64,000 nt of DNA from Schistosoma mansoni (lineage: Eukaryota > Platyhelminthes > Trematoda > Strigeidida > Schistosomatidae). The stretch covers positions 21,211,038 through 21,275,037 of the forward strand of contig NC_031496.1 of assembly GCF_000237925.1 (NCBI RefSeq), read 5' to 3'. The translations under genes were made by a program, and so were the position numbers. The notes beneath the pieces are model-generated. The model was not told the DNA's origin. It ran no database searches and was given only the letters and a program-made list of their open reading frames with translations. This document shows, piece by piece, positions 11,895 to 24,152 of this stretch (its first letter is position 1; each line of letters opens with the position of its first letter).

Positions 11895-12938
11895 TCATCT
11901 CGCTTTCACTACTTCATCAATCGATTTGCCATCCTTACCTAGTACCCGTTTCCTAACAACTGCATTACTTACCCGGTGGTCCCAGGATATACGAACAATG
12001 CTTCGAAGACACCTGTGATCAAATACTAGTAGCCTACGAATATCCTCTACTCTTATCGGCCATGTTTCACTGCCATAAAGTAGGACGGAACGAACTGCTG
12101 CACAGTAAACCCGTCCTTTGGTTGCTAGACGGATATCTCTCCTACGCCATAAATGAAGCAAGTTGGCGAAAGCTAGACGAGCCTTCAGTATCCGTGCTGA
12201 GATTTCGTCACACACCAGACCACAAGGGTTGATGAGACTCCCAAGATAATTGAAGCTGTGAACACGCTCAACTACTTCACTCCCTATCATTAGTTCAGGT
12301 GCCGATGCAACCCAGTCCTGAAGTAACATTTTGCACTTCGAGGGAGAGAATCGCATTCCGAACATGCCTGCATAGTTGCTTATAGTGATCAGAAGACTCT
12401 GCATGTTGCCAGCGTCTTCACCAAATAAAACGATGTCGTCGGCGTATTCTAAGTCAACAAGTGAGCCTCCCGGTAAAAGTTCAACTACTGGAGATTGAGA
12501 TGATGAAACTGTTATCTCCAAAAGCATGTCAGTGACAAAGTTAAACAAGAATGGAGAGAGTGGACAGCCCTGACGAACACTTAAGGTAATCAATTCTGAT
12601 GACAGTTCGCCATAGGCTCTAACTCGATCAGTTGTATTCGAGTAGAGAGCCTTTATGAGGTTAATGTACTTCTCTGGTACTCCTTTCAGTGACAAACACT
12701 GCCATAGAACCTCACGATCGACGGAGTCAAATGCCGCCTTAAGGTCGAGAAATACTACGATTGTGGGACGTCTGAATTTGTGTCTATGTTCTAGGACCTG
12801 ACGTAGAGGGAATATCTGGTCTAAATAACCACGTCCAGGACGAAAACCAGCCTGCTTCTCTCTAGTCTGCTCTTCACGAGCTTTGGTTAGGTGTCGAAGT
12901 ATTATTGAAGTTAATATTTTAGACACTGTATTGGTCAA
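11895..12938 (-). pseudogene. RTE LINE reverse transcriptase
   Basis: 347 aa with the reverse transcriptase boxes in order: KQAGFRPGRGYLDQIF, IVVFLDLKAAFDSVD, SVRQGCPLSPFLFNF, LEYADDIVLFGED (catalytic YADD), FNYLGSLI, and the RTE C-terminal VLLYGSETW and CLRSIVRISW blocks. It ends at a natural stop. Upstream, 13425-13066 (ending GRAADPDRFTPEIF) is the beginning of the RT in another frame, and about 130 bp between the two also encode RT sequence with breaks. Confidence 0.88.
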
Positions 12939-13399
12939 ACTGATTCCTCTGTGATTGTCACAGGAGGACTTTTGTGCTTTCTTATAGACTGGTACAATCA
13001 GTGATTGGGACCAGTCAGATAGGACTACCGTCTACTTCCCACATTTCACCCAAGACCTCAGTCAATCACACTGCTACTACTGGAACGCCGCCCTGAAAAA
13101 TCTCAGGAGTAAACCTGTCAGGGTCTGCTGCTCTCCCTCGCTTCAGATTTCCTATAGCTTTTTCAACCTCGTGGGGAGTTGGAGGACTTACATCAATTTT
13201 CCATTCAGGACGACTGGGGATCGTGGGCAACTGAAGTGTGGCTGAAGGCCAGTTGGACTGATCCCTAAAGTGTTCTGCCCATCGATCCAATCTCCTGGAT
13301 TGAGAATGAATGATATGTCCATCTTTATCTGAGATGGTTTCACTGATACTTGGGTTCCTAATACCGGTTTCTTTAACGAGTCTGAATAGCTGCCTACTG

Positions 13400-14128
13400 T
13401 TACCTATTGCCGCTGCCTTTTCCATCTCTTGCTTTCGCTACCCACCACTGTTCACGATCATTGCGTAGGCTTCTTATGAGCCTGCGCCTAAGCTGACTCC
13501 GCTCTTCGTTATGCTCAGAGCCAGGTGGGATGAGTTTTCGAGCATCTATCAGTGCGGTAGGTGCTGCTGAGATCCATTGTTTCTCTCTAACCTTATGGTT
13601 TACCTTACTAGCGGATATCACTGCTGTTTCCACAGCTTTTCGGATGTCATTCCACGCTGCCTCGGGGTAGGCGCAACTTACATGGCTGCCTAACTGTTTT
13701 TCTAGTTGTTCCTGAAATACTTTTTTAGCTTGCCTATCATTAAGTAGAACCCTTAGAGGCTTACCTACAGTGTCTTTCTTACGTCCAGTGAGTCGCAGAC
13801 AGATACGTGCTCTCACTAGAGCATGATCTGAATCTAAACATGTGCTCCAGAATGAGCGACAGTCTTCTATTGAGCCCCTCCATCGGTGGCTGATAGCGAT
13901 GTGATCTAATTGGGTCCAACGTTGGGACGAATTCGGGGCTCGCCATGTCATAAGATGTTTTTCCTTATGCTTAAAGTTAGTATTTGCAAGAAATAGGCGG
14001 TTATCTGAGCACAGCTGCAACAGACGGTCGCCATTATCTGTTCTTTTAGCAACGACACCGTAAGATCCACCCAGGTGTCTTTCCCTTTCACTTAGTTTAC
14101 CTACTTGAGCATTAAGGTCATCAGCCAC
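13400..14128 (-). pseudogene. RTE LINE endonuclease, C-terminal part and linker
   Basis: Contains the DLNAQVG motif (the catalytic DxN of APE nucleases), TWRAPNSSQRWTQLDHIAI, and SDHALVRARI (the SDH catalytic box), in the right order. The rest, charged and arginine-rich, is the endonuclease-RT linker. It overlaps the next fragment (13425-13066), which is in a different frame, marking a frameshift. Confidence 0.8.
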
Positions 14129-14326
14129 TATTACTACATCAGGACGCCTAGCTTTTCAGAGAAGGTCAGAAAGTTTCTTGTAAAACTCATCTTTTATATC
14201 GTCTGAGCTGCAATCAGTGGGAGAGTAGACAGAGACGACGAAGAGGCAACGACGAGTTTCCCTATCTTTCCGAGTCCTTACTGATCTGTTTAGTCGGACA
14301 GCGCATAGACGACTGTTTACTGGGAT

Positions 14327-14974
14327 CTAGTCTAAAAGAGCTAGTTCTGCCCTAGGACTTAATGCTATACCTACCCCAGCGAGGCCACGGGAAGCAGCAT
14401 CCGGGCTTCCAGATACACGAAGCGTGTATCGAGATGGTTCTTTATTTTGATAAGGTGAGGTCAAATGAATGACGCTACTCGGATCTTGTATGCGCGTTTC
14501 GGAGACGCAGCACACATCGATGGTGTAAGATTCTAAAGTCCTAGCTAAGGAAGCCTGTTGTCCTATTCGGCACAATGTCCGGACATTAAAAGTTCCTACA
14601 TGTAGTTTAGAGCGTGGTTTCAGGAGACCAGGAATAACGTCCCGTGTACTCGAATCGTTTGCCCTAGCGGTGCGAGATGATAAAAGGACGTGGGAAGGGT
14701 AAGTCGTGGAGATAAGAGAGTTATTAGGTGTAGGAGGGATTTGAAAGTGACCAACTTGGTCTCGTGTGCAGTTATGGGTATGAGGGCTAATATCACTTCC
14801 CGGCTGCCCACACCGTGGAAGGGTATTTCTTGAGGGACCTGAAAAAGAAGTCGGATTAGTGTTGGTCTTAACGACCTGGAAGCGTGACCGCAGTGCCCAA
14901 GGGACAACTGCTTGAGGCCGGTCACGCACGGCCTTTTTGTGGGGGATTTTTGACGTGTTAGCTCCGTTCTTCAA
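14327..14974 (-). pseudogene. RTE LINE endonuclease, N-terminal part
   Basis: The last third of this frame shows the start of an APE-like endonuclease: LHVGTFNVRTLCRIGQQ, then VCCVSETRIQDPS, then GVGIALSPRA. These are the substrate-pocket and catalytic-glutamate (SETR) motifs of RTE endonucleases. The first two thirds, proline/serine/arginine-rich, is leader or N-terminal extension. The frame is lost near 14327, and the next endonuclease segment continues at 14128 in another frame. Confidence 0.78.
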
Positions 14975-15313
14975 AGGACCTTACCGCCGGAGACGGAAAT
15001 CCGTGGGATAAGGCGAGGTGTGCATTTTAGGGTCGACCTTTTCTAACCCCACCCCTCCTTGTGGGAAGGCAGCATCACTGTCATGCTGGTTGTCTGAAGG
15101 AAACACCTTACTGCCGTCACACCTCTGTACAGTCAGCAGTCCGACTTCGCCTTCGGACCTTGGGATTGCTGCTTTTAGTCTTACCACTCTTCAACCGACC
15201 TGTCTGGCATGGTAGGACCTTGAGGAACGATTGTTCCAGCCAGCATAGCTCGATTGGATCACCACGATAGACAAGCCCGACCACCACGTCAAGGTAGCAG
15301 CAACGGTCGGGTA

Positions 15314-16094
15314 TGTTATTACAGTGGTTATCATTAAAGGTCTTGGAAAATATATGAAGTAAAATGGGTGTCATTTTTCATTTAGCTTCAGTGTATGTAT
15401 GTTTACACCAAAATTATTTAGATCACTTCCTTGCTAGGAGTTGTGTATTCTATGATTTCTGTATGTCGTCTGATATTCACTCCACTCGGAAAGTGTAAGT
15501 ATATTTGCTTCTCCTTTTTTTGCTTCAGCACCATGAAAAGATTCACTATCCCGACCAACCTTTGTTTTAATTTAGATACGTATGTTACGCGATGCTAGTC
15601 ACTCAACAAAATTTAAAATAACGACCAATTTTTCAGACTTAAAGTGCATCAGATCAAGTTGTCACATTTTTCAAAAGTAGGCTGATAAATAGGTCAGGAA
15701 TAATGAGTAAGCGATAAGAATATAGGTCAAGAAAAGGGAGTAAGTTAAAGTGACATCATATTCAAGACTTAAAAGATGCAGTCTGAGCTATTTCACGTAG
15801 GAACTACTACTGCCGTTTGTTGTAACTTAGTTTATCACTAGTGTCTTAATATATTTGCCACAATCCTAGTGTGTAAATTCATGAGATCTGTTTTTTGAAC
15901 CAAAGTTGATTGATGTCATCTGTTGAATTTTGTATTAACAGTCAAAACAATTTTCGGTCAATGGATTATTGTTCATTGGAACGGTAACCTCAGCTGTAAA
16001 AACAGCTGTTTCCATTTTAGCTGTTAATTTCTGTTCTACATAACTATCAATTATAAGTCATAAATAAACTCTTTCAAGGTATTTTTACCTTGTG
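15314..16094. other. Upstream region of the BRMS1-family gene
   Basis: About 780 bp between the RTE 5' end and the first coding exon. It should hold the promoter and 5' UTR of the downstream gene, but I see no clear TATA box, splice-leader acceptor or other element that I could defend. Confidence 0.4.
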
Positions 16095-19000
16095 ATGGCT
16101 GATGAAGGGTTGAAAGATCCTAAAGTTAATGATGGCCAGATAGATGAAGACCGTCTAAATGAAGAAGATTACCAGGAACCAGACTGTCGTAGTGAAAACA
16201 TTTCTGAAGATATCACAGATACAGAGATCGAGTGTTTGAAAAAGGAATTGCAATCTGAGATTTCAGAGTTGGAGTGGGAATTCAAACAAGCAAAAGAGTC
16301 ACTATACAATGAACGCATAATGCAAGTAGAGAACAAATTAAATCAAGCAAAAATGGGTACTGCACCCGAATTTCTTCATGTTTTATCCTTGGTTGAAGAG
16401 ACGTATAAAATTCGATTACAGGTTTGTTATTTTCACTTTACTAATCATTCCTTAAACTACATCAATATATGATAACAATCATCACTAATAGAGACTAACC
16501 GGTCAAAGACAGTGAAGAGGTTTTCCTTCCGATTCTGACAATAATTAGTATTGTTTTATGACCTCTTTAATGAATTCAAAAATTTGATTACACACTGATA
16601 ATTCATCTTATAATAGTCTATTTTAACACTATAATTAAGTTTGTCGACTTCCGCTAGTCTTATCGCCTCCTACAAAAGCTGTCATATTGTACCGACGGAA
16701 GCGATCAACAAATGTTTTGGTTTCGTGTTTGTGTGATCCAACTGCCACTTTCCATTCTAAAATAAACTGATTATTTTCTCACTCATCCAATCCCACTAAA
16801 ATTTTCATACATGTGATATATTTTTTCATTATATGCAACTGATAAATTAAAGTACTCAAAAGTCGTCATCATCACTAAGACATATAGCTTGATGACTTTT
16901 GTAATTAACAGTTTTATGCGTATTCCAAAATCTTACGTTATTATTTGATTCTGTTGAACTATGTTCTTCACTATCTATACATAAATATAGGTGGTTACAA
17001 TGAAAATTTCCTATTATGTTTAGTAAATGTATCTTTTTAACGCTTGAACCACGTGAGATGGGTATTTGCACTTTCAGGGTCATAGTTGGATTCTGGAATG
17101 TTGCTGCCAACTGAATCACAAGAAGTACTTGAAATAGCATGTGAACTCGAGCAGTAAATCTTGAGCGGTTGCGTTAATCTCTGATAACTGCATTTGTGCA
17201 TCAAGTTATGCTTGCTGTCGTTGGAGTATTCGGTTGAGCTGGTCATGTGATACCGGCGTGTTAAATGTGTTTTCCTTTTTCCCCATCACAACTGTTACGA
17301 CCCAGCTATTCGTACTGCTTAGTGTTCTTGGACACTACTTCACTCGAAAAGTCTCCAGATCGTAACACGGTTGAACAGAAACGAAGTTATATTCCAAATA
17401 ACAAGGGTAGATGGAAGTAGGGATTTCAATAAGTATATTTATAGTTTTTACATGAGAAGATTCTAGAGTATTCTTCAAGTGTCCACTAGTGCTGATTAGA
17501 TAAGAATTAGCCAGTCACCGTGCCTCAACACGATCGTGCACTAAACGTGCTTTAATCCAATCTATATTCCACTAACAGAGTGAATTATCCTTGTCGTTTC
17601 CCAAGTAGAAAACTATCATCTGTCCAAAATTACAGTGTTTCGAAAGTGTCATGGTTGGGATTTCATTACTTGTAGGTTGTCTTAATTTGAGGTTGGAAAC
17701 TAACTAACGTGATAGTGTAGATAATCTTTAAAACTAGTCAGAGAATACTTTACATCACCAAATTTTTGTATCGTACCAGAAGTATTTTCATAATAAAACA
17801 GACCAACAAATGCAGTTGTACATTTAATTTGATCATTCCGAAGGATAACTATTGTAACTACTATATATGTCCTTACATATTTTACGATTGTTATGTGTGT
17901 ACCCGTGAAATAAGACTGAGTCATATCATCTGTCTTCAATAAAATTGTCACGTACTTTTTTAAATATTTCATAGTTTAACGACAGAAAGAACTTTTTTAC
18001 GTTGCTAAAGGTGTCTTGTTATATTTTAACAGTATTCCCTAAAACAATCTTTTTAAGGTGGCAAAACATAGAATGGAATTCGCTTTGGAAATAACTAACA
18101 AGGAGTTGGATAACGAGTTACAAATCATTCAATGTGACGTTAATGAGCGATTATTATCAGCAGAAGAACAAATTCGACTAAGTCTTCAAGAGAGTTTATG
18201 TAAACTTCAGTATGAACGAGCTGCTCACCAAAGAAAAGCTTCTAAAGGTGAGAGTATCGATCTAATTCGCTCTATGGTGTTTATTTTGAAAACAATATTA
18301 TTTATTGATTTGTCAAAAAGTAATTAAACTGTATTAAACGAGCTGCACACTTAATTTTCTTCTTACAGCCTGTCCAAATCATCATAACTTTCCACCGTTT
18401 ACAAGTTCTCACCCATTTGTGGATGTATTTGTAATACAAGTGACAGCATCTGTCGGTAGCAATTTACTCCTCTATCAAACTAATAATAAACTGGATTTTG
18501 AATAAGTCATTATTTGTTTGTTTTCATAGTACTTCTTATCCTGCCATTATGTGATATAGTAAGAATGTCGTAATGTCCTGATCCGTGTTAAGCCAATTAC
18601 CATCGATGTCACTAAATTTTAGATACAGATTATGTCTATATTATCTTGTAGCAGCTAATAACAAAACCGAAAACATTTGCGTTCTACCTCGGACTCTGCA
18701 GATGGTTATGTTTACATTTAAGTCATTACTTCACTTAAATTATTCCCTATAAGTTAGTAAAGAGTTGGTCAGCCAGTCACTTGTTAAGTTGAATTTGGGA
18801 CATATGGGGTTCAGTTAAAGCTACTATACACCATTATCAAAGTAAGATAAAGTTATCGGGACAAATCCCAGAATAGTAGAAGTAAAGCGGTAATGTTTTT
18901 TTAATATCTTTTTATTTTGTCTTCAACTGTTTTAAAAGACATCATAACTAAGACGCTTTTCTATTCAAACTATGTTTGTCAAACCGATTTCAAAATCAGT

Positions 19001-22000
19001 TTAACATTTCTGAAAAATGGCATTATTAATTATCACTCGTTAGTGGATTACAGTGGATGTGACGACTCGGTGTAAAATACACCATTAACTCCCCACTTCG
19101 TTTAATATAACGTTCAGCTGTAACAATTAGATATTTAGGATTATCATAATTGTCTATGTAATCCTGTAATTTCTAATGCGTTAAAATTATATTTCAATGT
19201 TATTGTGTAGCGTTTTATTGGCTAATGAACTAGAGTTGATTTTTTATTTCCTAAAAGATACCACTTAGTAAAGTTCGTTTTTTGTAATTTGACTGATATA
19301 AAAATAGGAAAGGATTGGTAAATCTGACGACAATAACTTTCATTTAGTTTCCAATCACATCGAAGTTTAATCGGAAGCAAAATCATATGTATCTTAAAGA
19401 GAGCAAGAATGAAGATTGGTGCAGAATAATATGAATTCATTTTCTGTCGTTAGGTTCTCATCAGCTGCTTACAACCTATAATATTTAAAATCAACGTTAT
19501 TACAGATATTGACATACTTATAAATACGAAGGTGATTAGTGATGAATATGTGTATCATAATGTAGCGAAGATCACGATTTCGCTACATCATTGTCGAGTA
19601 GACTGTTATACTATAAACATGATCAAAACCTTTTGCTGGATCGAAGACTTGACACCATGATATTGTCTACCTTGTAATGTTTGTTTTGTCATATGTATAA
19701 AATATGGACATATTTTTATTGGCACAATTTAGATTCAAGTTTTTGTGAAGTAGATTAGCTGTAAAGTTATTCCTTGTAATTTTCAAACATTTCTTGTACA
19801 GTATTAATATTGTAAGATTATTTTGCGACACAAGTTCTTGGATTGTAGAACTACATCTGAAATATTTCTCAGCACTAATAATCCATTTATATGCTAATGG
19901 TGCACTTTATTTTAAATTAAGATATTTTTATTCATGTATAATCTAGATTCAGAAAAAGAATATACCAAGTCTTTTGATCAATATGATAATTATCTTCCTA
20001 GTCCAAATCTTGAGCCTCGGAAGAAACCAGTTACACTCTCTCCATCTACTCCAAGACTTGTATATCAGATACCTGACAAAGATATTCGTTCAGATGTTGA
20101 ATTAATTTTAGCAGCTGTAAAGGTAAGTTAAAATAAAGCTTTGCAAGATTCGAAAGTGTAAGCTTTTTGAAATAAAACCTATAGATAATAGATTTGTGAA
20201 TAAAGATAAGTGCTCGAAGTTTTCTGAGCCTTGGTATTTATTATTATTATTTTATGTATGAAAAAAACTAAGATGTTGCTCGAAATATTTTAACTTGATA
20301 GTATACATGTCGCACTCATCTGATTGACCCATTCCGACCAGTCTTATTGATCAGTACTGTAAAGCGATTTCTATCTTATAGTCAGCTTTGTTGTATGATT
20401 TGGCTTTACGAAATCTAAGCTACAAGAAAACCCTTCAAACTTCAAAGATCCCAGTGTTAAATACCTTGCAAATCTCTACGAAAACCGAATAAATTTTTAA
20501 TGTTGTTCCGTCTTTCAATCAGCACAGACGCAAACTTTCGCATGGATAAGTGTGATTAAACTGGGATAATATTTTGGGAATTCGGCCTACATATTTTGTT
20601 CACCTTGACCTTTCGTTTTATTATTTTCGCGGGTTAGAATAGCGTCCTTGTCAGCCCTTTATAGTTGAAATTCTAACAGAATCAGATGTAAACACACATG
20701 GTTATAACGTAATTACTGTTTTTGGTAAAAGTGACTTCTTCCCACTCGTCTATAACATCAGATAGTAGTAGATTGGTCTAATTTTTTTGTTAATTTGAAT
20801 ACCTCTCCAGTCAATAATGCGTACGTATATCTAACTTTATTGTTAACTAGTGGTAAATTATTGTCGCAGCAGTTTCAGTAAACGTTTACTTTTTTCGTTT
20901 AGTTGATCTAACCTCCCAAATTTATCAATTGAAACTCCTATTTATCTTTGAATTCCCTTGTACAGTGATATTACTTGCTTAGGTTTTAACGTTTGTGTGT
21001 TCAATTTTCAATAAAGAGCTTAACAGCTCTCTGTAGAACCCACCCTCATTTATTTCTTTTACTAATTTTCTCTGTAATGAATTAAAGTGTAGAAATTCAG
21101 ACCGATTAATCTTGAGACTAGGTTTGTGTTGCTTATTGTTAGCTAATATCTGAGACTAAAAGCATCGATGATTTTTTAGTTTCTTATGTTTTTCCTACAA
21201 AAATACCACTCTGAAAACAAGAAAGGTTCAGTTGCATCCCGCTCTTACACGTACAGTTAGAAAACCTCGTCTATGTTACAGGTAAAGTTTTTTCGTATGT
21301 CGAAGAGTAAGTACAGTCGTCTGTCCTTTATTACGTGACGGATGTAAAATATCCCTTCCAAAGCAAGACAAAATCTGATTTAATTTAAAATAGGTTAATC
21401 CAACAACTTTTATTTCTAAATGCCATATTTTACAACCGTGAAGGAATAAAAACAGGCTATTGCTTATTATACTCACTTTATTAAAAAAAATAAACACCTC
21501 ACCTTCGCCAGCAGTGGTGAAGGTTAACAAAACCTGAGTGTGTTTTGTACTCATTATAAGTAATAGTCAGCACTAACTCACCAAGAAAAACGAGTTAGTA
21601 GTTGAATCACTCAGCTTAGAATCAATGGGTTACGGGATTTACCCTGTTCCACCCACGTCATTCTAGAACCTCAGGTAATCTTAATAACATCTACATTAAT
21701 GGAATTACCGTAGTAAAGGTTCAAGAACTTATAGTTGGTTACTGAGTTATATTAGAATTAATCGGAAATGTAGTTAACTCACTAGGATCAATGAGACAGC
21801 AATGAAGCACGGTCTAACTCTACTGATCACAGTTTCTCACTAGAACTCCGCAAATTCCCTCTTAGAGATAGTCTTTCGTGAGCGCGTGGTTTTAGGTTTC
21901 CAGTGGTTGTCTAGCTTAAATTGCTTGGTGATCTCAATAATAGTCACTTTTTTGTTAATTTGCTATTTATTCAAATTGCTCAATCATTCTAAGGTTTCTG

Positions 22001-22143
22001 TAACTTATTTGAATAATTTACCGCAAGTAGTTTTGTTTTTTAATTAGTATATTTTATTTTGCTTACATCTTTTCCCATCTTTTATATAGAAACATAAATT
22101 AGCATTTGCTATGTCACAGCTCAAAAATGGAAAGATAAAGTAA
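16095..22143 (+). CDS. BRMS1L: BRMS1/BRMS1L/Sds3-family Sin3-HDAC corepressor subunit
   Basis: Four exons: 16095-16421, 18058-18247, 19953-20122, 22090-22143 (stop at 22141). Introns are GT-AG (gtttgt, gtgaga, gtaagt donors) with phases 0, 1, 0, giving 246 aa. Exon 1 has an acidic N terminus and then a coiled coil with the family hallmark LYNERIMQVENKLNQAKMGT and APEFL, compare LYKERLSQVDAKLQEV and APEYL in human BRMS1L. Exon 2 continues the coiled coil (LEITNKELDNELQ). Exon 3 carries KKPVTL and LVYQIPDKDI, matching KKPVVV and IVYMLQDLDI. Exon 4 ends in MSQLKNGKIK, resembling the family end ISQLQKGKYSIK. Family members bridge and dimerise Sin3-HDAC complexes in the nucleus. The acidic/aromatic C-terminal domain of human BRMS1L (DGEWYIRGQ region) is absent. 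A polyadenylation signal AATAAA lies at 22249-22254. Family assignment is strong; which paralogue is uncertain. Confidence 0.86.
19418..19569 (-). repeat. 152-bp dispersed repeat, copy B, in intron 2 of the BRMS1-family gene
   Basis: Read on the minus strand, this matches 23687-23838 almost base for base, including a TAGGTT/AACCTA hairpin around GCAGCTGATGAG and the block AATTCATATTATTCTGCACC. Two further diverged copies are at 22832-22905 (same strand) and 42626-42720 (plus strand). I could not assign the family to a known element. Confidence 0.7.
19560..19588. repeat. 10-bp-arm hairpin at the edge of the dispersed repeat
   Basis: ATGTAGCGAA at 19560-19569 is the exact reverse complement of TTCGCTACAT at 19579-19588, with a 9-base loop. 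It lies at the border of repeat copy B; the partner copy at 23687 retains only one arm. Confidence 0.8.
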
Positions 22144-22248
22144 ATACTAACGCCTATGTAAAGATGTAAATACTTCTTATCTCTCAGTATATTTTGCTTC
22201 CTGTAAGTTATGTAGTTTATGATGTGTGTGTATAATAGAAAAACTCAA

Positions 22249-22254
22249 AATAAA
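22249..22254 (+). promoter_or_regulatory. Polyadenylation signal of the BRMS1-family gene
   Basis: AATAAA about 105 bp after the stop codon, followed by T-rich sequence, a normal distance for a 3' UTR in these compact genes. Confidence 0.55.
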
Positions 22255-22259
22255 ATGAA

Positions 22260-23680
22260 CAAGTTTATACATCAATTTTTTTCGTTTTATAAACATTATC
22301 AGGTTGACAAATTTTTGTGTTTCTCTTCAGTCGTTTGATGCATAGCTGCTGTTAATATTGCAAATTATGCCCACGATCGAGTAACGATAATTGATCATCG
22401 TTCATTAGTTGCATAAATAGGCTGTTTATAGTTGCGTAGATCAATCTCGTATAACTTTTAAAGTGATTATAGCTGACAAAGCAACTAATAGGAAGTTTAC
22501 AAAAACTACTTAGAATTTAAACAAAATAAAAAATGACAATACTTACAAAATACGATGAATTCATTGTACCTGGTTGTTTGTTGTTCAGCTAATAAGTTTA
22601 GGTATTTCTAATTATTAACATTATGTTGAATTAGAAAGAGAGTTGTCAATCAACAACAAATAAGTTATTTGCAATGTAGAAGTTAAGAATCAAAGTTTTA
22701 TCAGGGTTTTGGGTGATAACTGTAAAATATTCAACGTGGTCTTATTAGGAAATATGACAGAAGCTCTAGGAAGTTTATGAATAAGAAACGTGATGTGTTA
22801 GTTAAATTCACTAGATTGTTTGTATAAAGAACAAAGATTGTGACAAAATAACATGAACCCAATCATTTCATGGGTTCGTAGCTGCTTACAACCTAAAAAC
22901 AATAGTACTAATCATTTAAAAACGAAACACGTTCACAGACTTAACATGTGAACACAAGCAAATAACACAATAATTGTGGAAGAACTAAAATTTAATCAGA
23001 CGTTTGCCTATTTGCAGTTTGGATATGTAATATTCGAGAAAAGCATGAAAACAGAATTGTTTCTAGAAATCCAAGATTTATGCTATGGATTATATAGTAT
23101 TTAAAAAGTACAAACTAAGGCTCAGAAGTAAGACAAAGAACATTAGGAATTGTAATTAGGGTCACGAGAAAGAATCTTACCCCACAATCTCATGAAAACG
23201 AGGAAAACAATGACGGCTATTGCCTTTTGGGCGCATATATGCATTTTAAATCTTTTTATTGCGACAGATTCATAAAAGCGTAATACTAAAAAACACGAAG
23301 TTCAAGGAAGGGATTTATTTTCAAGCTATACAATCCTATATATATTTCATACACATAGTCCCCTTTATTATCTTAGAGACCTGTATATCCAAAATGAAGC
23401 AGTAATTAATCTTTCTTTGCTCTGGTAACATTACACCCTTTTTTATTTATTATGTTATTCATTATTTCAAGTCTTTCTGAAGTTTGATTACATCACTGTC
23501 ATTTTTTCCAATTTATATCGTTCTTTATTACCATTAATCTGTTTTCACTTGCTTCATTACATATTCATCTAATGTTTATTAACTCCATGAGTTCTAATCA
23601 CTATTTCAATGTTCTGAAACTTCCCCTCCTAAACTTTATTTATCCGAGACGAAATTTTTTATGACCTTATTAACTCTATC
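22260..23680. other. Intergenic, no gene seen
   Basis: AT-rich sequence between the BRMS1-family gene and the repeat cluster. A diverged copy of the 152-bp repeat lies at about 22832-22905, minus strand, recognisable by GGTTGTAAGCAGCT read in that orientation. Confidence 0.5.
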
Positions 23681-23686
23681 GGAATA

Positions 23687-23838
23687 TTCGCTACATCATG
23701 ATACACATATTCATCATTAATCACCTTCGTATTTATTAGTATGTCAATATCTGTAATAACGTTGATTTTAAATATTATAGGTTGTAGGCAGCTGATGAGG
23801 ACCTAACGAAATAAGATGAATTCATATTATTCTGCACC
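23687..23838 (+). repeat. 152-bp dispersed repeat, copy A
   Basis: Inverted partner of 19418-19569. It ends at CTGCACC, twelve bases before a 32-base (TA)n run. The high similarity of the two copies implies a recent origin for both. Confidence 0.7.
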
Positions 23839-23844
23839 TATCTA

Positions 23845-23850
<6 letters not shown>

Positions 23851-23882
<32 letters not shown>
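23851..23882. repeat. (TA)n microsatellite
   Basis: 32 bases of uninterrupted TA dinucleotides between repeat copy A and the RTE 3' fragment. Confidence 0.95.
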
Positions 23883-23883
<1 letters not shown>

Positions 23884-23884
<1 letters not shown>

Positions 23885-24152
23885 CTGAGCCATTTTGGTA
23901 GATGCAGACCACTTGGTTGGAGTCCGCGTGAATATCGTAACCAATGGTTGGAGACTCTAGGTGACATGGCTCAGAATTGATCACAATAGCGTAGGTGTAT
24001 ACACTTTCTATCTTCCCTTAAACCGTGAGATTAAAATTGCTTCACCATTAACTACTACGAATTTGGTGTTCATCTTGTTATGCTAATTAGGTATGGCAAC
24101 TTGGACCGATGCATATGTGCCTGGTCCTATGTTGTAGCTGACTGAATAATAA
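23884..24152 (+). mobile_element. RTE LINE 3'-end fragment (SR2-like)
   Basis: Plus-strand 5'-truncated copy. It aligns by eye with the end of the RTE coding region and 3' UTR at 11.57-11.90 kb: AACCAATGGTTGGAGACTCT, GACATGGCTCAGAA, TATGGCAACTTGGACCGATG, and the closing GTAGCTGACTGAATAATAAG. No coding capacity remains. Confidence 0.75.

Larger units (their letters stand above)
11560..15313 (-). mobile_element. RTE-clade LINE, SR2-like, near full length, frame-broken
   Basis: A minus-strand non-LTR retrotransposon of about 3.75 kb. From its 5' side it has a GC-richer leader (about 15313-14975), endonuclease (14974-13600), linker and reverse transcriptase (to 11895), then a 3' UTR ending in GACTGACTGACTTACT-type repeats near 11570-11590. 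Single-ORF layout, APE endonuclease and a YADD reverse transcriptase fit the RTE clade, of which SR2 is the known schistosome member. The coding region is spread over at least four frames, so the copy is defective. Ends are approximate; I could not find a convincing target duplication. Confidence 0.88.

Noticed and set aside
18369-18506. Alternative terminal exon of the BRMS1-family gene after a TTCTTACAG acceptor
   Set aside because: Open in the right phase but the peptide has no family similarity, while the exon at 19953 does.
23791-23815. Hammerhead-ribozyme-like core CTGATGAG ... CGAAA in the dispersed repeat
   Set aside because: The stretch between the two core boxes (GACCTAA) cannot form stem II beyond one base pair, and the sister copy at 19.5 kb does not keep GAAA. 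The real fold here is the TAGGTT/AACCTA hairpin.
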